Assembly: GCF_020524485.1 (NCBI RefSeq)
Contig: NZ_JAIVLF010000005.1
Coordinates: 434,001-498,000, forward strand
Reading direction: 5' to 3'
Source of the DNA: Novosphingobium profundi
GTDB taxonomy: Bacteria > Pseudomonadota > Alphaproteobacteria > Sphingomonadales > Sphingomonadaceae
Length of the DNA stretch: 64,000 nt
A model generated the notes under the pieces. That model was not told where the DNA came from. It ran no database searches and saw nothing but the letters and a program-made list of their open reading frames with translations. Below are positions 17,267 to 25,516 of this stretch, in pieces; the first letter of the stretch is position 1, and every line of letters begins with the position of its first letter. The position numbers were made by a program, and so were the translations under genes.

Positions 17267-19306
17267 ATGACCGGATCGACGACTGAGGCCGCCCGTCCCG
17301 TTTCGCCCGCACGCGCTCTGCCCCGCATCGCCGCGCTTATCAGCAGCGCGCCCGCCCGGGCTCTGGCCGAAGCCGAGAACCTGCTGCAGACCACGCCCGG
17401 CCTTGGCCCAGCCGAACTGCTTGCCTGCCAGGCGCTGCGCCAGCTTGGCCGCACGCAAGAGGCGTTGTCCCGGCTCGAAACGCTCGCACGCCGTGACACC
17501 AGGGTACCGGCCGTACTCTGGGATCTGGCCCAGACCGCGCTCGCCGCGAACGCGAGCGCGACGGCCATCTCCGCGCTCGAACGCCTGACCGCGCTGCAGC
17601 CCGGCATCAGCCACGGCTGGTTCCTCCTCGCCAGCGAACTGCGCAAGGCCGGAAGGGCCCAGGACGCCTGGCGCGCGGACATCTCGGGCGTCCACGCCTC
17701 GGCGGGCGATCCCGAACTGGTCGACGCGGCCCTCGCCATGAACGAGGGACGGCTGGACGAGGGCATTGCCCTGCTGGAAGCCCGTGCGGCGCGGGGCGGC
17801 GAGGATGCCCCCTCGCTGCGCTTGCTGGGCGAACTGCACTGGCGCCGGGGCGACATGAGCGAGGCGCTCGACTATTCCGGACGCGCACTCGAACGCGCGC
17901 CGGGCTTCGACCTTGCCCGCGATTTCCGCATCCGCCTGCTACTCCAGACCAACCGCCTGGACGACGCGCGCCGCGAAGCCGAGATTCTGGTCGAATCCCC
18001 GCTTGAGAACCCGGCGCATCGCCTGCTCCTCGCTTCGGTGCTGGTGCGCCTGGGCGAACACGAGCGCGCCTGCGACCTTTACCGCGCGCTGCTCGATCTC
18101 AAGGCCGACCAGCCCCAGCTCTGGCAGAACCTGGGCCATGTTCTCAAGACCCTGGGCAAACAGGCCGAGGCCATCGCCGCCTACCGCGAGGCTGTCGCCC
18201 GCCAGCCCTCGATGGGTGAGGCCTGGTGGAGCCTCGCCAACCTCAAGACCGCCCGGCTCGGGGCCGAGGACATCGCCGCGATGGAGGCCGCTCTGGCAAC
18301 CTTGCCCGAGGACGGCGACGAGCAGGCCGAAGACCGCTTCCACCTGCACTTCGCGCTCGGCAAGGCGCTGGAAGATGCCAAGGACTACGCCGCCTCGTTT
18401 CGCCATTACGATGAAGGCAACCGCCTGCGCCGCGCCCGCGTACCCCACGATCCGGAAGCCTTTTCCGCGGAAGCGACCGCCACGGCGCAGACCTTTACCG
18501 CCCCCTTCCTCGCCACGCTGGGCGACGGCGGATGCCCGGCGCCCGACCCGATCTTCGTGGTGGGACTGCCACGGTCAGGCTCGACGCTGGTCGAACAGAT
18601 CCTCTCCAGCCACAGCCAGGTCGAAGGCACGCTCGAACTGCCCGACATGATGATCATCGCCAGCCGCCTGCAGGCGCGCGTCGACGAGGGTGAGTTTGCC
18701 GATTTCAAGACCATGATCGAAAGCCTGACGGCGCGCGACCGCGTGCGCCTGGGCGAAGAATATCTTGAAGGCACGCGCGTCCACCGCAAGAGCGATGCGC
18801 CGCTCTTCATCGACAAGATGCCCAACAACTGGCAGCACGTTGGCCTTATCCGCACGATCCTGCCCAACGCGAAGATCGTGGATGCGCGACGCCACCCGAT
18901 GTCGTGCTGCTTCTCAGGCTGGAAACAGCACTTCGCGCGCGGGCAGACCTTCACCTATGACCTCGCCGAGATCGCGCGCTACTACCGCGACTACGTGGGG
19001 TTGATGGCCGCCTACGATGCCGCCGCGCCGGGCGCTGTTCACCGCGTGATCTACGAGGATATGGTGCGCTCCACCGAGGCTGAGATCCGCCGCTTGCTCA
19101 CCTACCTCGATCTTCCTTTCGAGGAAGCCTGCCTCCACTTCCACACCAACGCGCGCGCGGTGCGTACGGCCAGTTCCGAGCAGGTACGCCAACCCATCTT
19201 CACCACAGGGCTCGACGCCTGGACCCACTACGCCCCCTGGCTCGCGCCCCTCCAAGAGGCGCTCGGCCCGATCGAGGCGATCTACCCCGAACCTCCCGCA
19301 CGCTGA
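17267..19306 (+). CDS. TPR-repeat sulfotransferase
   Basis: A protein of about 679 residues. The first 400 or so form degenerate tetratricopeptide helices (repeating LxxLGxxxxA patterns such as AELLACQALRQLGRTQEAL). The C-terminal third is a PAPS-dependent sulfotransferase: 5'-phosphosulfate loop VGLPRSGSTLVEQIL near residue 430, and 3'-phosphate region DARRHPMSCCFSGWKQHF near 540. ATG at 17267 was chosen. An AGAAAGGA stands 16 nt upstream, a long spacing, and a TTG at 17219 would be an alternative. It is divergent from a TonB receptor, a pairing often met in sphingomonads. The acceptor is unknown: protein Tyr, a sugar or a small molecule. No signal peptide is seen, so it is presumably cytoplasmic. 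Confidence 0.85.
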   Translation: MTGSTTEAARPVSPARALPRIAALISSAPARALAEAENLLQTTPGLGPAELLACQALRQLGRTQEALSRLETLARRDTRVPAVLWDLAQTALAANASATAISALERLTALQPGISHGWFLLASELRKAGRAQDAWRADISGVHASAGDPELVDAALAMNEGRLDEGIALLEARAARGGEDAPSLRLLGELHWRRGDMSEALDYSGRALERAPGFDLARDFRIRLLLQTNRLDDARREAEILVESPLENPAHRLLLASVLVRLGEHERACDLYRALLDLKADQPQLWQNLGHVLKTLGKQAEAIAAYREAVARQPSMGEAWWSLANLKTARLGAEDIAAMEAALATLPEDGDEQAEDRFHLHFALGKALEDAKDYAASFRHYDEGNRLRRARVPHDPEAFSAEATATAQTFTAPFLATLGDGGCPAPDPIFVVGLPRSGSTLVEQILSSHSQVEGTLELPDMMIIASRLQARVDEGEFADFKTMIESLTARDRVRLGEEYLEGTRVHRKSDAPLFIDKMPNNWQHVGLIRTILPNAKIVDARRHPMSCCFSGWKQHFARGQTFTYDLAEIARYYRDYVGLMAAYDAAAPGAVHRVIYEDMVRSTEAEIRRLLTYLDLPFEEACLHFHTNARAVRTASSEQVRQPIFTTGLDAWTHYAPWLAPLQEALGPIEAIYPEPPAR

Positions 19307-19377
19307 GAGCGCTCTCACCCGCAGGACGGGCAAGACACTGTATTTACGTGCGCAGCAAAGGGGCCTAGGGCGCCCCT
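19304..19377. terminator. Palindrome and hairpin after the TPR-sulfotransferase
   Basis: TGAGAGC-GCTCTCA (19304-19317) is a 14-bp perfect palindrome that begins with the stop codon. A second hairpin AGGGGC-N7-GCCCCT lies at 19359-19377. Either could end transcription or protect mRNA before the TetR gene. Neither has a T tail. Confidence 0.4.
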
Positions 19378-19456
19378 CCGGCCCCGTTTCACCTTCTCGG
19401 GTACACGCGGACCGAGGGAAGAGGATCGACGGGCAACACGGCAAGGGAGAATCGCC

Positions 19457-20152
19457 ATGCCCCGCAAAGCGGCAACCAACGAGAATCCCAAGGACACAGG
19501 CTCCGAGCACCAGCGCCCCGGCGTCTACGCGCGCGGTGCGGACACGGTCGACACCATCATCAAGGCCGCGCTGCGTGTGATCATCGACGAGGGCGCAACC
19601 GCCTTTTCGATCCGCCGGATCGGCGCCGAGTGCGGCCTCAAGGTCGGCAACGTCAGCTACCATTTCCCTCGCAAGGAATTGCTGGTGAAGGTCATGCTCG
19701 ACGACATGATGGAGAGCTACCAGACCAAGCTCGACGACGATGTGCGCCTTGCCGACATCTCGGCCGAGGAGCGCCTGCGCCGCGTGATCCTGATGTGCCT
19801 GGAGGACATCTGCTCCAAGCGCACCACCCGCCTTTTCACCGAACTGTGGTCGCTCGCCAACCAGAGCGCGTTCATCGCCGAGCGCATCGAGGCCTTCTAC
19901 AGCGACGTCCACGTCCAGATCGGCGAGCAGATCCGCGTGCTCAACCCCGCGCTCGAGGACGAGGAGGTCCACACCCTCGCCCTCTTCATCAGCGCCTCGA
20001 TGGAAGGCACCACGCCGTTCCTGGGCTACGAGAAGCCCTGGCGTGCCAAGATGCCCCAGATAATGGCGCTCAGTGTCGAGACCTTTATTCATCTTGCAAA
20101 GACCCTGAAACCCGGTGACATTGCCGAGATGACCAAGGCGATCGATTTCTGA
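19457..20152 (+). CDS. TetR-family transcriptional regulator
   Basis: A 231-residue regulator. An N-terminal tail of about 30 polar residues precedes the DNA-binding helices (residues about 32-78: TIIKAALRVIIDEG, FSIRRIGAECGLKVGNVSYHFPRKELL). The rest is the usual all-helical ligand domain. The gene lies 53 bp before a set of dyads and an MFS gene on the same strand, the standard layout for a repressor and its transporter. Its candidate operators (TGCAC half sites) also occur before the TonB receptor. The ligand is unknown. Confidence 0.87.
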   Translation: MPRKAATNENPKDTGSEHQRPGVYARGADTVDTIIKAALRVIIDEGATAFSIRRIGAECGLKVGNVSYHFPRKELLVKVMLDDMMESYQTKLDDDVRLADISAEERLRRVILMCLEDICSKRTTRLFTELWSLANQSAFIAERIEAFYSDVHVQIGEQIRVLNPALEDEEVHTLALFISASMEGTTPFLGYEKPWRAKMPQIMALSVETFIHLAKTLKPGDIAEMTKAIDF

Positions 20153-20204
20153 CGAAGAGGACTTCGCGAATTCGCCGGACGGGGAGAGCGATGACCTGAT
20201 GGGA

Positions 20205-20236
20205 CATGCACGTGGGGGCGTGCATGCACTCGTGCA
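20205..20236. promoter_or_regulatory. Overlapping inverted repeats, candidate TetR operator
   Basis: CATGCACG (20205-20212) and CGTGCATG (20219-20226) form a dyad with a 6-bp loop. GTGCATGCAC (20220-20229) is a perfect palindrome, and TGCAC-TC-GTGCA (20225-20236) is a third, overlapping dyad. All use the same TGCAC half site and lie between the TetR gene and the MFS gene. If the MFS start is GTG 20251, they lie wholly in the leader and could block transcription or fold in the mRNA. Confidence 0.5.
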
Positions 20237-20250
20237 CATCAGGGGGGCTC

Positions 20251-21450
20251 GTGGAGGTTTTCGGTTCCGGATTTCGCGGCATTGCACCGGCCATCGGCGT
20301 CGCCGCGCTCGCGATCCTGCAACCGGGCATCGACCCGGTCTTCCTCGCCCTGCTGAGCGAGGCCCATGCTCTCTCGCCGGAACTTCATGGCTGGGTCGTG
20401 GCCGCCGCCCAGGCGGGCCTCGCCCTCGGCTCGCTGCTGAGCCTCTTTGCGGGTGCACGCCTGCCCTCATGGAGTTTTGCCGCCGCCGCGCTGGCCGCCA
20501 TGGTCGCCGCCCTGGCGACCGGCGCGATTGCCGACTTCCCTGCGCTCCTGGCCTTACGCGCCGCCCACGGCGCGGCGATGGGGCTCATCTACACGCAGGC
20601 CATGGCCCACGCCGCGCGCCATCGCCCGACCGGTGCCTTTGCCGCCGCGCTGCTTGTCCAACTGCTGCTTTCGATGGTGGTGGCCGCCGCTCTGCCCAGC
20701 CTCGCCGACCAGCGCGGCGCGCCCGCGGCTCTCGAACTGCTTGCCCTCGCCCCCTTCACCATTCTGCTTATCCTTGCCACCTGCCGCGATGCGCTGGGCC
20801 AGCGTGCCGAATGGGACATCGCCCCCCGCTTTGAGGCCAGGAACACCAGCGCCACCGCGCGCGCGATCACGCCCCGCACACTGCTGATCGCGGGCGCCAT
20901 CTTCGCCTTTGTCTGCGCCAACATGATTGTGTGGTCGCTGACCGGGGCGCTCGCGCTCGGCGCCGGGCTGGGCAATGACACGCTTGGAACCGCAGTCAGC
21001 CTGGGTTCGCTCGCCGGAGCCGTGACCGCCCTCGCCGTTCTTCGCGAGCGGATCGTGGTGCCCCCTGCCCTGACCGCGCTCCTGTGCGGGGCAGCGCTGC
21101 TGGCCCCCATGCTGGGCGCGCGCCCGGGCCAGCCGGAGCTGTTCATTGCAACCATCGTCCTCTTCAACATCGGCGCGACGGCCAGCGTCATTCGCTGCTC
21201 CGGGCTTGCCGCGGCTTCGTGCACCTCCACCCGCGCGCTGCGCTTCGTCTCCTCGATGCAGACCCTGGGCATGATCGCGGGCCCCGCGCTGGGATCGCTG
21301 GCCGCGATGGGCGACAGCCGCAACGGCCCTCTCGAGGCTGCCGCGCTCGCAACGATCCTGGCCTGCAGCGCCTTCATCGCCTGGCAGCGCCGCCCCGTAC
21401 CGCAAGTCCTCCCGGCGGAGCTCTATTACGAGGAACGCCAGGCCGCCTGA
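20251..21450 (+). CDS. MFS-type transporter
   Basis: About 399 residues with around twelve hydrophobic helices (for example GVAALAILQPGIDPVFLALL, HGWVVAAAQAGLALGSLLSLFAG). GTG at 20251 was chosen because AGGGGGG stands just upstream (20241-20247) and the encoded N terminus enters the first helix after about ten residues. An in-frame ATG at 20206 would add 15 residues that overlap the dyads. Located behind a TetR gene, it is probably an efflux or uptake carrier under that regulator. Substrate unknown. Confidence 0.8.
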   Translation: MEVFGSGFRGIAPAIGVAALAILQPGIDPVFLALLSEAHALSPELHGWVVAAAQAGLALGSLLSLFAGARLPSWSFAAAALAAMVAALATGAIADFPALLALRAAHGAAMGLIYTQAMAHAARHRPTGAFAAALLVQLLLSMVVAAALPSLADQRGAPAALELLALAPFTILLILATCRDALGQRAEWDIAPRFEARNTSATARAITPRTLLIAGAIFAFVCANMIVWSLTGALALGAGLGNDTLGTAVSLGSLAGAVTALAVLRERIVVPPALTALLCGAALLAPMLGARPGQPELFIATIVLFNIGATASVIRCSGLAAASCTSTRALRFVSSMQTLGMIAGPALGSLAAMGDSRNGPLEAAALATILACSAFIAWQRRPVPQVLPAELYYEERQAA

Positions 21451-21683
21451 GCCCCCCATGCTGCATCTGCGTGATGGCTTGAAGGCGTCAGGTATTGCGC
21501 AAGATCTGGCGCTTTTACGGCCCTTTGCGAAGGCAACGAAGCCCGATCCCAGCGCTGCCCCGACACAAAAATGCGGCGACACGAAAAAGCGCCTTGACCA
21601 ACTCTTGATGATTGTCCAGTTTTCTACTGCCCAAGCGCGGAATCACCGAATTGCGCGTGTAATCAGGGGGGTATTTTCAAATA

Positions 21684-23555
21684 ATGCGCCTTTCGCGAAA
21701 GAATCGCGGCGACGCCCTTGCGCGCACGCCCCAAGTCACATCCGATGTTGAAGCGGACAGCGTACTTGCCGCCACGGGCCCATCCACCCGCAGCTGGCAC
21801 CGTCTGCCCGTCGCCGCGCTGCTGGCCGCAGGCGCCCTTTCGACCAGCGTGGTCGTCGCGCAGGCCGGGGGTGAGGACGATTTCACCAGCGACCCGGCCG
21901 GCTGGGATGAAACCGAAGCCGGCATTCCGGTCACCGACAGCCTTACCATGCAGAAGTGCGGCACCTGCCACGCGCCCGACGCGGACGGCAATCTCTCGCG
22001 CATCTCCTGGATCCGCGCGACGCCCGAAGGCTGGGCGCAGACCATCAAGCGCATGGTCAAGCTGAACGGCCTCGAGATCGAACCGGGCGAAGCGCGCGAA
22101 GTGGTGAAGTACCTCTCGACCTACCATGGCCTTGCCCCCGAGGAAGCCAAGCCGGTGATGTATCTCGCCGAAAAGCGCATCCAGGACGAGACCATCATCC
22201 CCAACGACACGCTGCGCCAGACCTGCGCGAGCTGCCATGCCTTTGCCCAGCCGATGTCCTCGCGCCGATCCAAGCGCGAATGGGGCCTGCTGGAAAACAT
22301 GCACCGCGCGCTCTACTCGACCGCAGAGTTCATCTACGAGACGCCGGTTGGCGGCGGCTATGACGAAAACGGCGGCGCGGGTGATGGCGAAGGCGCGAAG
22401 CCCGAGAAGCAGGCGATCGCCGCGCTCAAGTGGCTGTCCGAGAACGCCCCGTTGCACACCCCGGAATGGTCCGCCTGGCGCCCGCGCATTCGCGCTCCGA
22501 AGCTGGGCGGCAAATGGCTGGTCTCGGCCGAGATGCGGGGCCACGGCCGTTTCGTGGGCGAAATGACCATTGCCCCACGCGAACCCGGATCGGACGAGTA
22601 CATCACCTCGACCGTGCTGCGCTCGCTCAAGGACGGTTCAGTCCATACCCGCAAGGGGGCATCGCTCATCTACGGCGGTTTCTCGTGGCGCGGCTCGTCA
22701 CTCGGCGCCGCCCCTTCCGCCGCCCCGGACGACCTCGACAGCAAGCTGCGCGAGACGCTGTGGTTTGCGCCTGACCAAACCATGGCCATGGGCCGCTGGT
22801 ACTGGGGCGAATACCACGAGTTCGGCTACGACGTGACGCTGCGCCGTGAGAGCGGAGCGCCGGTACTGGCCGCGATCTCGCTCGACGCGCTCAAGACCGG
22901 CACCAAGGGCGCCGAAGTCCACATCTATGGCGCGAACCTTCCCGCCGATCTCGCGGCAGGAGACATCGACTTCGGCAGCGGCACCAAGGTGGCGAAGCTC
23001 GTCTCGGTCACACCGGGCGAAGCGGTCGTCACGCTCGACATCGCCGCAAATGCCGTACCCGGTCCGCGCGACGTGACGGTCGGCAGCGCGGTGCTGCAAA
23101 AAGCCCTGCCGGTCTATGCCAGTGTCGACTACGTAAAGGTCACCCCCGACACCGCACTCGCGCACCTTGGCGGCATCAAGTACGCCAAGGGCTTCGAGCA
23201 GTTCGCCGCCTGGGGCTATTCCAACGGCCCGGACGGCAAGGAAGGCACGAAGGACGACTTCGCGATCATGCCCATCGAGGCGACCTGGTCGCTGGGCGAG
23301 TTCATCACCACGACCTATGACAACGATACGAAGTTCGTGGGCTCGCTCGACGCGGCTTCGGGTCTCTTCACGCCCAACGTCGAAGGCCCCAACCCCGAAC
23401 GCCGCTTCGGCCGCAACAATTACGGCGAGGTCTGGGTCGTTGCGACCGCGAAGAACTTCGCGGGCAAGGACGGCAAGCCGCTTGTCGGCCGTTCCTACCT
23501 CGTCACCACCGTTCCCACCTACAAGCGCTGGGACCAGCCGGAGGTGTCCGAATGA
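21684..23555 (+). CDS. qhpA: Quinohemoprotein amine dehydrogenase alpha subunit (di-heme)
   Basis: A 623-residue periplasmic subunit. A signal region (residues about 38-60) has a long n-region. Two c-type heme sites follow, C92-x2-C95-H96 (CGTCHA) and C181-x2-C184-H185 (CASCHA), and then beta-rich domains. In the known enzyme from Paracoccus and Pseudomonas this subunit moves electrons from the cysteine tryptophylquinone of the gamma subunit to a soluble cytochrome c or azurin. The start at 21684 has a G-rich ribosome site (AGGGGGG) 12 nt upstream. The gene ends in a 4-bp overlap with qhpD. First gene of a complete seven-gene operon. Longer than I would expect at the N terminus; a later start cannot be excluded. 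Confidence 0.92.
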   Translation: MRLSRKNRGDALARTPQVTSDVEADSVLAATGPSTRSWHRLPVAALLAAGALSTSVVVAQAGGEDDFTSDPAGWDETEAGIPVTDSLTMQKCGTCHAPDADGNLSRISWIRATPEGWAQTIKRMVKLNGLEIEPGEAREVVKYLSTYHGLAPEEAKPVMYLAEKRIQDETIIPNDTLRQTCASCHAFAQPMSSRRSKREWGLLENMHRALYSTAEFIYETPVGGGYDENGGAGDGEGAKPEKQAIAALKWLSENAPLHTPEWSAWRPRIRAPKLGGKWLVSAEMRGHGRFVGEMTIAPREPGSDEYITSTVLRSLKDGSVHTRKGASLIYGGFSWRGSSLGAAPSAAPDDLDSKLRETLWFAPDQTMAMGRWYWGEYHEFGYDVTLRRESGAPVLAAISLDALKTGTKGAEVHIYGANLPADLAAGDIDFGSGTKVAKLVSVTPGEAVVTLDIAANAVPGPRDVTVGSAVLQKALPVYASVDYVKVTPDTALAHLGGIKYAKGFEQFAAWGYSNGPDGKEGTKDDFAIMPIEATWSLGEFITTTYDNDTKFVGSLDAASGLFTPNVEGPNPERRFGRNNYGEVWVVATAKNFAGKDGKPLVGRSYLVTTVPTYKRWDQPEVSE

Positions 23556-25030
23556 ACACGATGACGACCCCTGCCGCCGACTTTCGCACCGCGCGCTATC
23601 GCCTGGGCGAGCTGCACGAGTTCGAAGCCGCCGACCAGCCTTACGTCTACCTTGTCGGCGCAGGCGCGATCTTCGCGCTCGACGACGGCGCCCGCGCGGT
23701 GCTCGACGAACTGCGCGAAGGCGAGATGGCGCACGGCGAGATCGTCTCCGCGCTCGTCGCCCATGGGTACGCGCACGGCGATGCCGAAGAGCTGATCCGC
23801 GAACTGCTGTTCGTGCGCGGCATTGTCTCGGACCGGATCGCGCCCGCGCTCGATCCGCAGCCGACCGCCCCTCCGGCTGACTTCCCGCTCCAGGCGCTGG
23901 TGCTCAACATCACCAACCAGTGCAACCTTGCCTGCACCTACTGCTACGAGTTCGGTGCGGACAAGATCGCGACGCCACAGGGCAAGCCCAAGTTCATGAC
24001 GCTGGAGACGGCGAAGTCCTCGATCGACTTCCTGCTGTCCCAGTCGGGCAGCCGCGAGATCGTGCACGTCACTTTCTTCGGTGGTGAAACGCTAATGAAC
24101 TTCAAGCTGCTGCGCGAAGTCGTCCTCTACGCCAATGACGCCGCGGCCGCGCAAGGGCGCGGGATCACCTACAGCCTCACCACCAACGCAACGCTGCTTT
24201 CGGACCCGATCATCGAGTTTCTCGCCGACAACGACGTGGGTGTTACGGTCAGCATCGATGGCCCGGCGGACCTCCAGGACCATCGCCGCATCTACCGCAG
24301 TGGCAAGGGCTCCTACGAGGTCATCGAGCCGCGCCTGAAGAAGCTCATCGCCCGCCACCGCACGCGCGCCATCACCGCGCGCGTGACACTGAGCGAAGGC
24401 GTCACCGATGTCCTTCGCATCTACCGCCACCTCAAGGACGAGCTGGGCTTTCACGAAGTCGGCTTCGCGCCGGTCACCAATTCGGGCGAGCAGGACTACG
24501 CCATCAACGGCGATGGAATGAGCAAGGTCTTGGCGGACTTTCACGCGCTGGCTGACGAATGGCTGGACTACGCGCTGGAGAACCGCATGCACGGCTTTTC
24601 CAACGTCTCGGAGACCATTGCCGAGCTGATGCAGGGCGTGAACAAGTCGCACCCGTGCGGCGCGGGACTTGGCCTGCTGGGTGTCAGCCCCTCGGGCGAC
24701 CTGTCGCCCTGCCACCGCTTCACCGACGCCGACACCCACACGCTGGGCAACATCGAAAGCGGCATTGATGCGGAAAAACGCGAGGACTTCCTCTCGCGCG
24801 GACACGTCAGCGCCAAGTACGAATGCCAGAGCTGCTGGGCCCGGCCCCTGTGCGCGGGCGGCTGCCACCACGAGGCCTTCGTGCGCTACGGCGACACCGG
24901 CCACGCCAATCTGCACTACTGCGACTGGATCCGCGAATGGACCGACACGTGCCTGCGTGTCTACGGCGCGGTCGCGGCGCAGAACCCCGGATTTCTCGAA
25001 CGTTTCGCAACGCGGAAGGCCAACGCATGA
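23552..25030 (+). CDS. qhpD: Radical-SAM peptide cross-linking enzyme of QHNDH
   Basis: A 492-residue radical SAM enzyme. The 4Fe-4S/SAM motif is C124-x3-C128-x2-C131 (TNQCNLACTYCYEFG). A C-terminal SPASM-type region is rich in Cys (HPCGAGLG, LSPCHRF, YECQSCWARPLCAGGC, HYCDW). In the studied system QhpD makes the three intra-chain thioether bridges between Cys and Asp/Glu methylene carbons in QhpC. It is linked by ATGA overlaps to both qhpA and qhpC, so enzyme and peptide substrate are made together. A winged, PqqD-like N-terminal region (residues about 10-95) precedes the core. Confidence 0.92.
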   Translation: MNTMTTPAADFRTARYRLGELHEFEAADQPYVYLVGAGAIFALDDGARAVLDELREGEMAHGEIVSALVAHGYAHGDAEELIRELLFVRGIVSDRIAPALDPQPTAPPADFPLQALVLNITNQCNLACTYCYEFGADKIATPQGKPKFMTLETAKSSIDFLLSQSGSREIVHVTFFGGETLMNFKLLREVVLYANDAAAAQGRGITYSLTTNATLLSDPIIEFLADNDVGVTVSIDGPADLQDHRRIYRSGKGSYEVIEPRLKKLIARHRTRAITARVTLSEGVTDVLRIYRHLKDELGFHEVGFAPVTNSGEQDYAINGDGMSKVLADFHALADEWLDYALENRMHGFSNVSETIAELMQGVNKSHPCGAGLGLLGVSPSGDLSPCHRFTDADTHTLGNIESGIDAEKREDFLSRGHVSAKYECQSCWARPLCAGGCHHEAFVRYGDTGHANLHYCDWIREWTDTCLRVYGAVAAQNPGFLERFATRKANA

Positions 25031-25398
25031 AGCACCTGAAGCCGATCAACCGGAAGGCCCAGAGGATCGACGATCTGGCCTCCCCTGTCCCCGAAACCAC
25101 GCTAGATGCCGCGCCCGACCCGCTGGGCGAGGACGACGTCGTCGCGCTCCAGCAGAAGACCCAGCAGCCCCACGTGCCGATGGGCTGCACGCTGGCCTTC
25201 TCGCCGGGCTGGGAAGTCGATGCGGGCGGCGGCACGGCAGGCCTGTGCCAGCCGGTCGAGCGCGACATCTACGACTGCTACGTCAGCTGTTTCTGGCCCG
25301 TGCAGGTGCCCGACCACGTCAACTATTCGCCCGACTGGGCCAGCAACTGCGCCTCGGCGGCGAAGGACTGGCGCAATCTCGACCTGGTCTTCCCGTGA
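25027..25398 (+). CDS. qhpC: QHNDH gamma subunit precursor (CTQ-bearing peptide)
   Basis: A 123-residue precursor with a hydrophilic leader of about 47 residues and a Cys-rich core. Spacings reproduce the known cross-links exactly: C54 and E63 (9 apart), C74 and D80 (6), C84 and W90 (6, the cysteine tryptophylquinone), C88 and D96 (8). These equal Cys7-Glu16, Cys27-Asp33, Cys37-Trp43 and Cys41-Asp49 of the Paracoccus enzyme. An additional C108 is present. After bridging by QhpD, export by QhpF and leader removal by QhpE, the peptide would carry the active-site quinone between alpha and beta subunits. The start overlaps the qhpD stop. Confidence 0.93.
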   Translation: MKHLKPINRKAQRIDDLASPVPETTLDAAPDPLGEDDVVALQQKTQQPHVPMGCTLAFSPGWEVDAGGGTAGLCQPVERDIYDCYVSCFWPVQVPDHVNYSPDWASNCASAAKDWRNLDLVFP

Positions 25399-25407
25399 TG
25401 CGCGTCC

Positions 25408-25438
25408 CTCCCCTTCGCCCGATCTGTGTGAAGGGGAG
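25408..25438 (+). other. Intercistronic hairpin between qhpC and qhpB
   Basis: CTCCCCTTC (25408-25416) and GAAGGGGAG (25430-25438) form a perfect 9-bp stem with a 13-nt loop in the only sizeable gap (118 bp) of the operon. No T run follows, so it is more likely an mRNA processing or stability element than a terminator. Confidence 0.55.
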
Positions 25439-25516
25439 CCGTGCGGGCCATGTTCGGTCCGCCCCGCTCGCCTGGACCGCCATGCGCCCACGCCCCTCGA
25501 GAAAGAGGCAGCCTTC

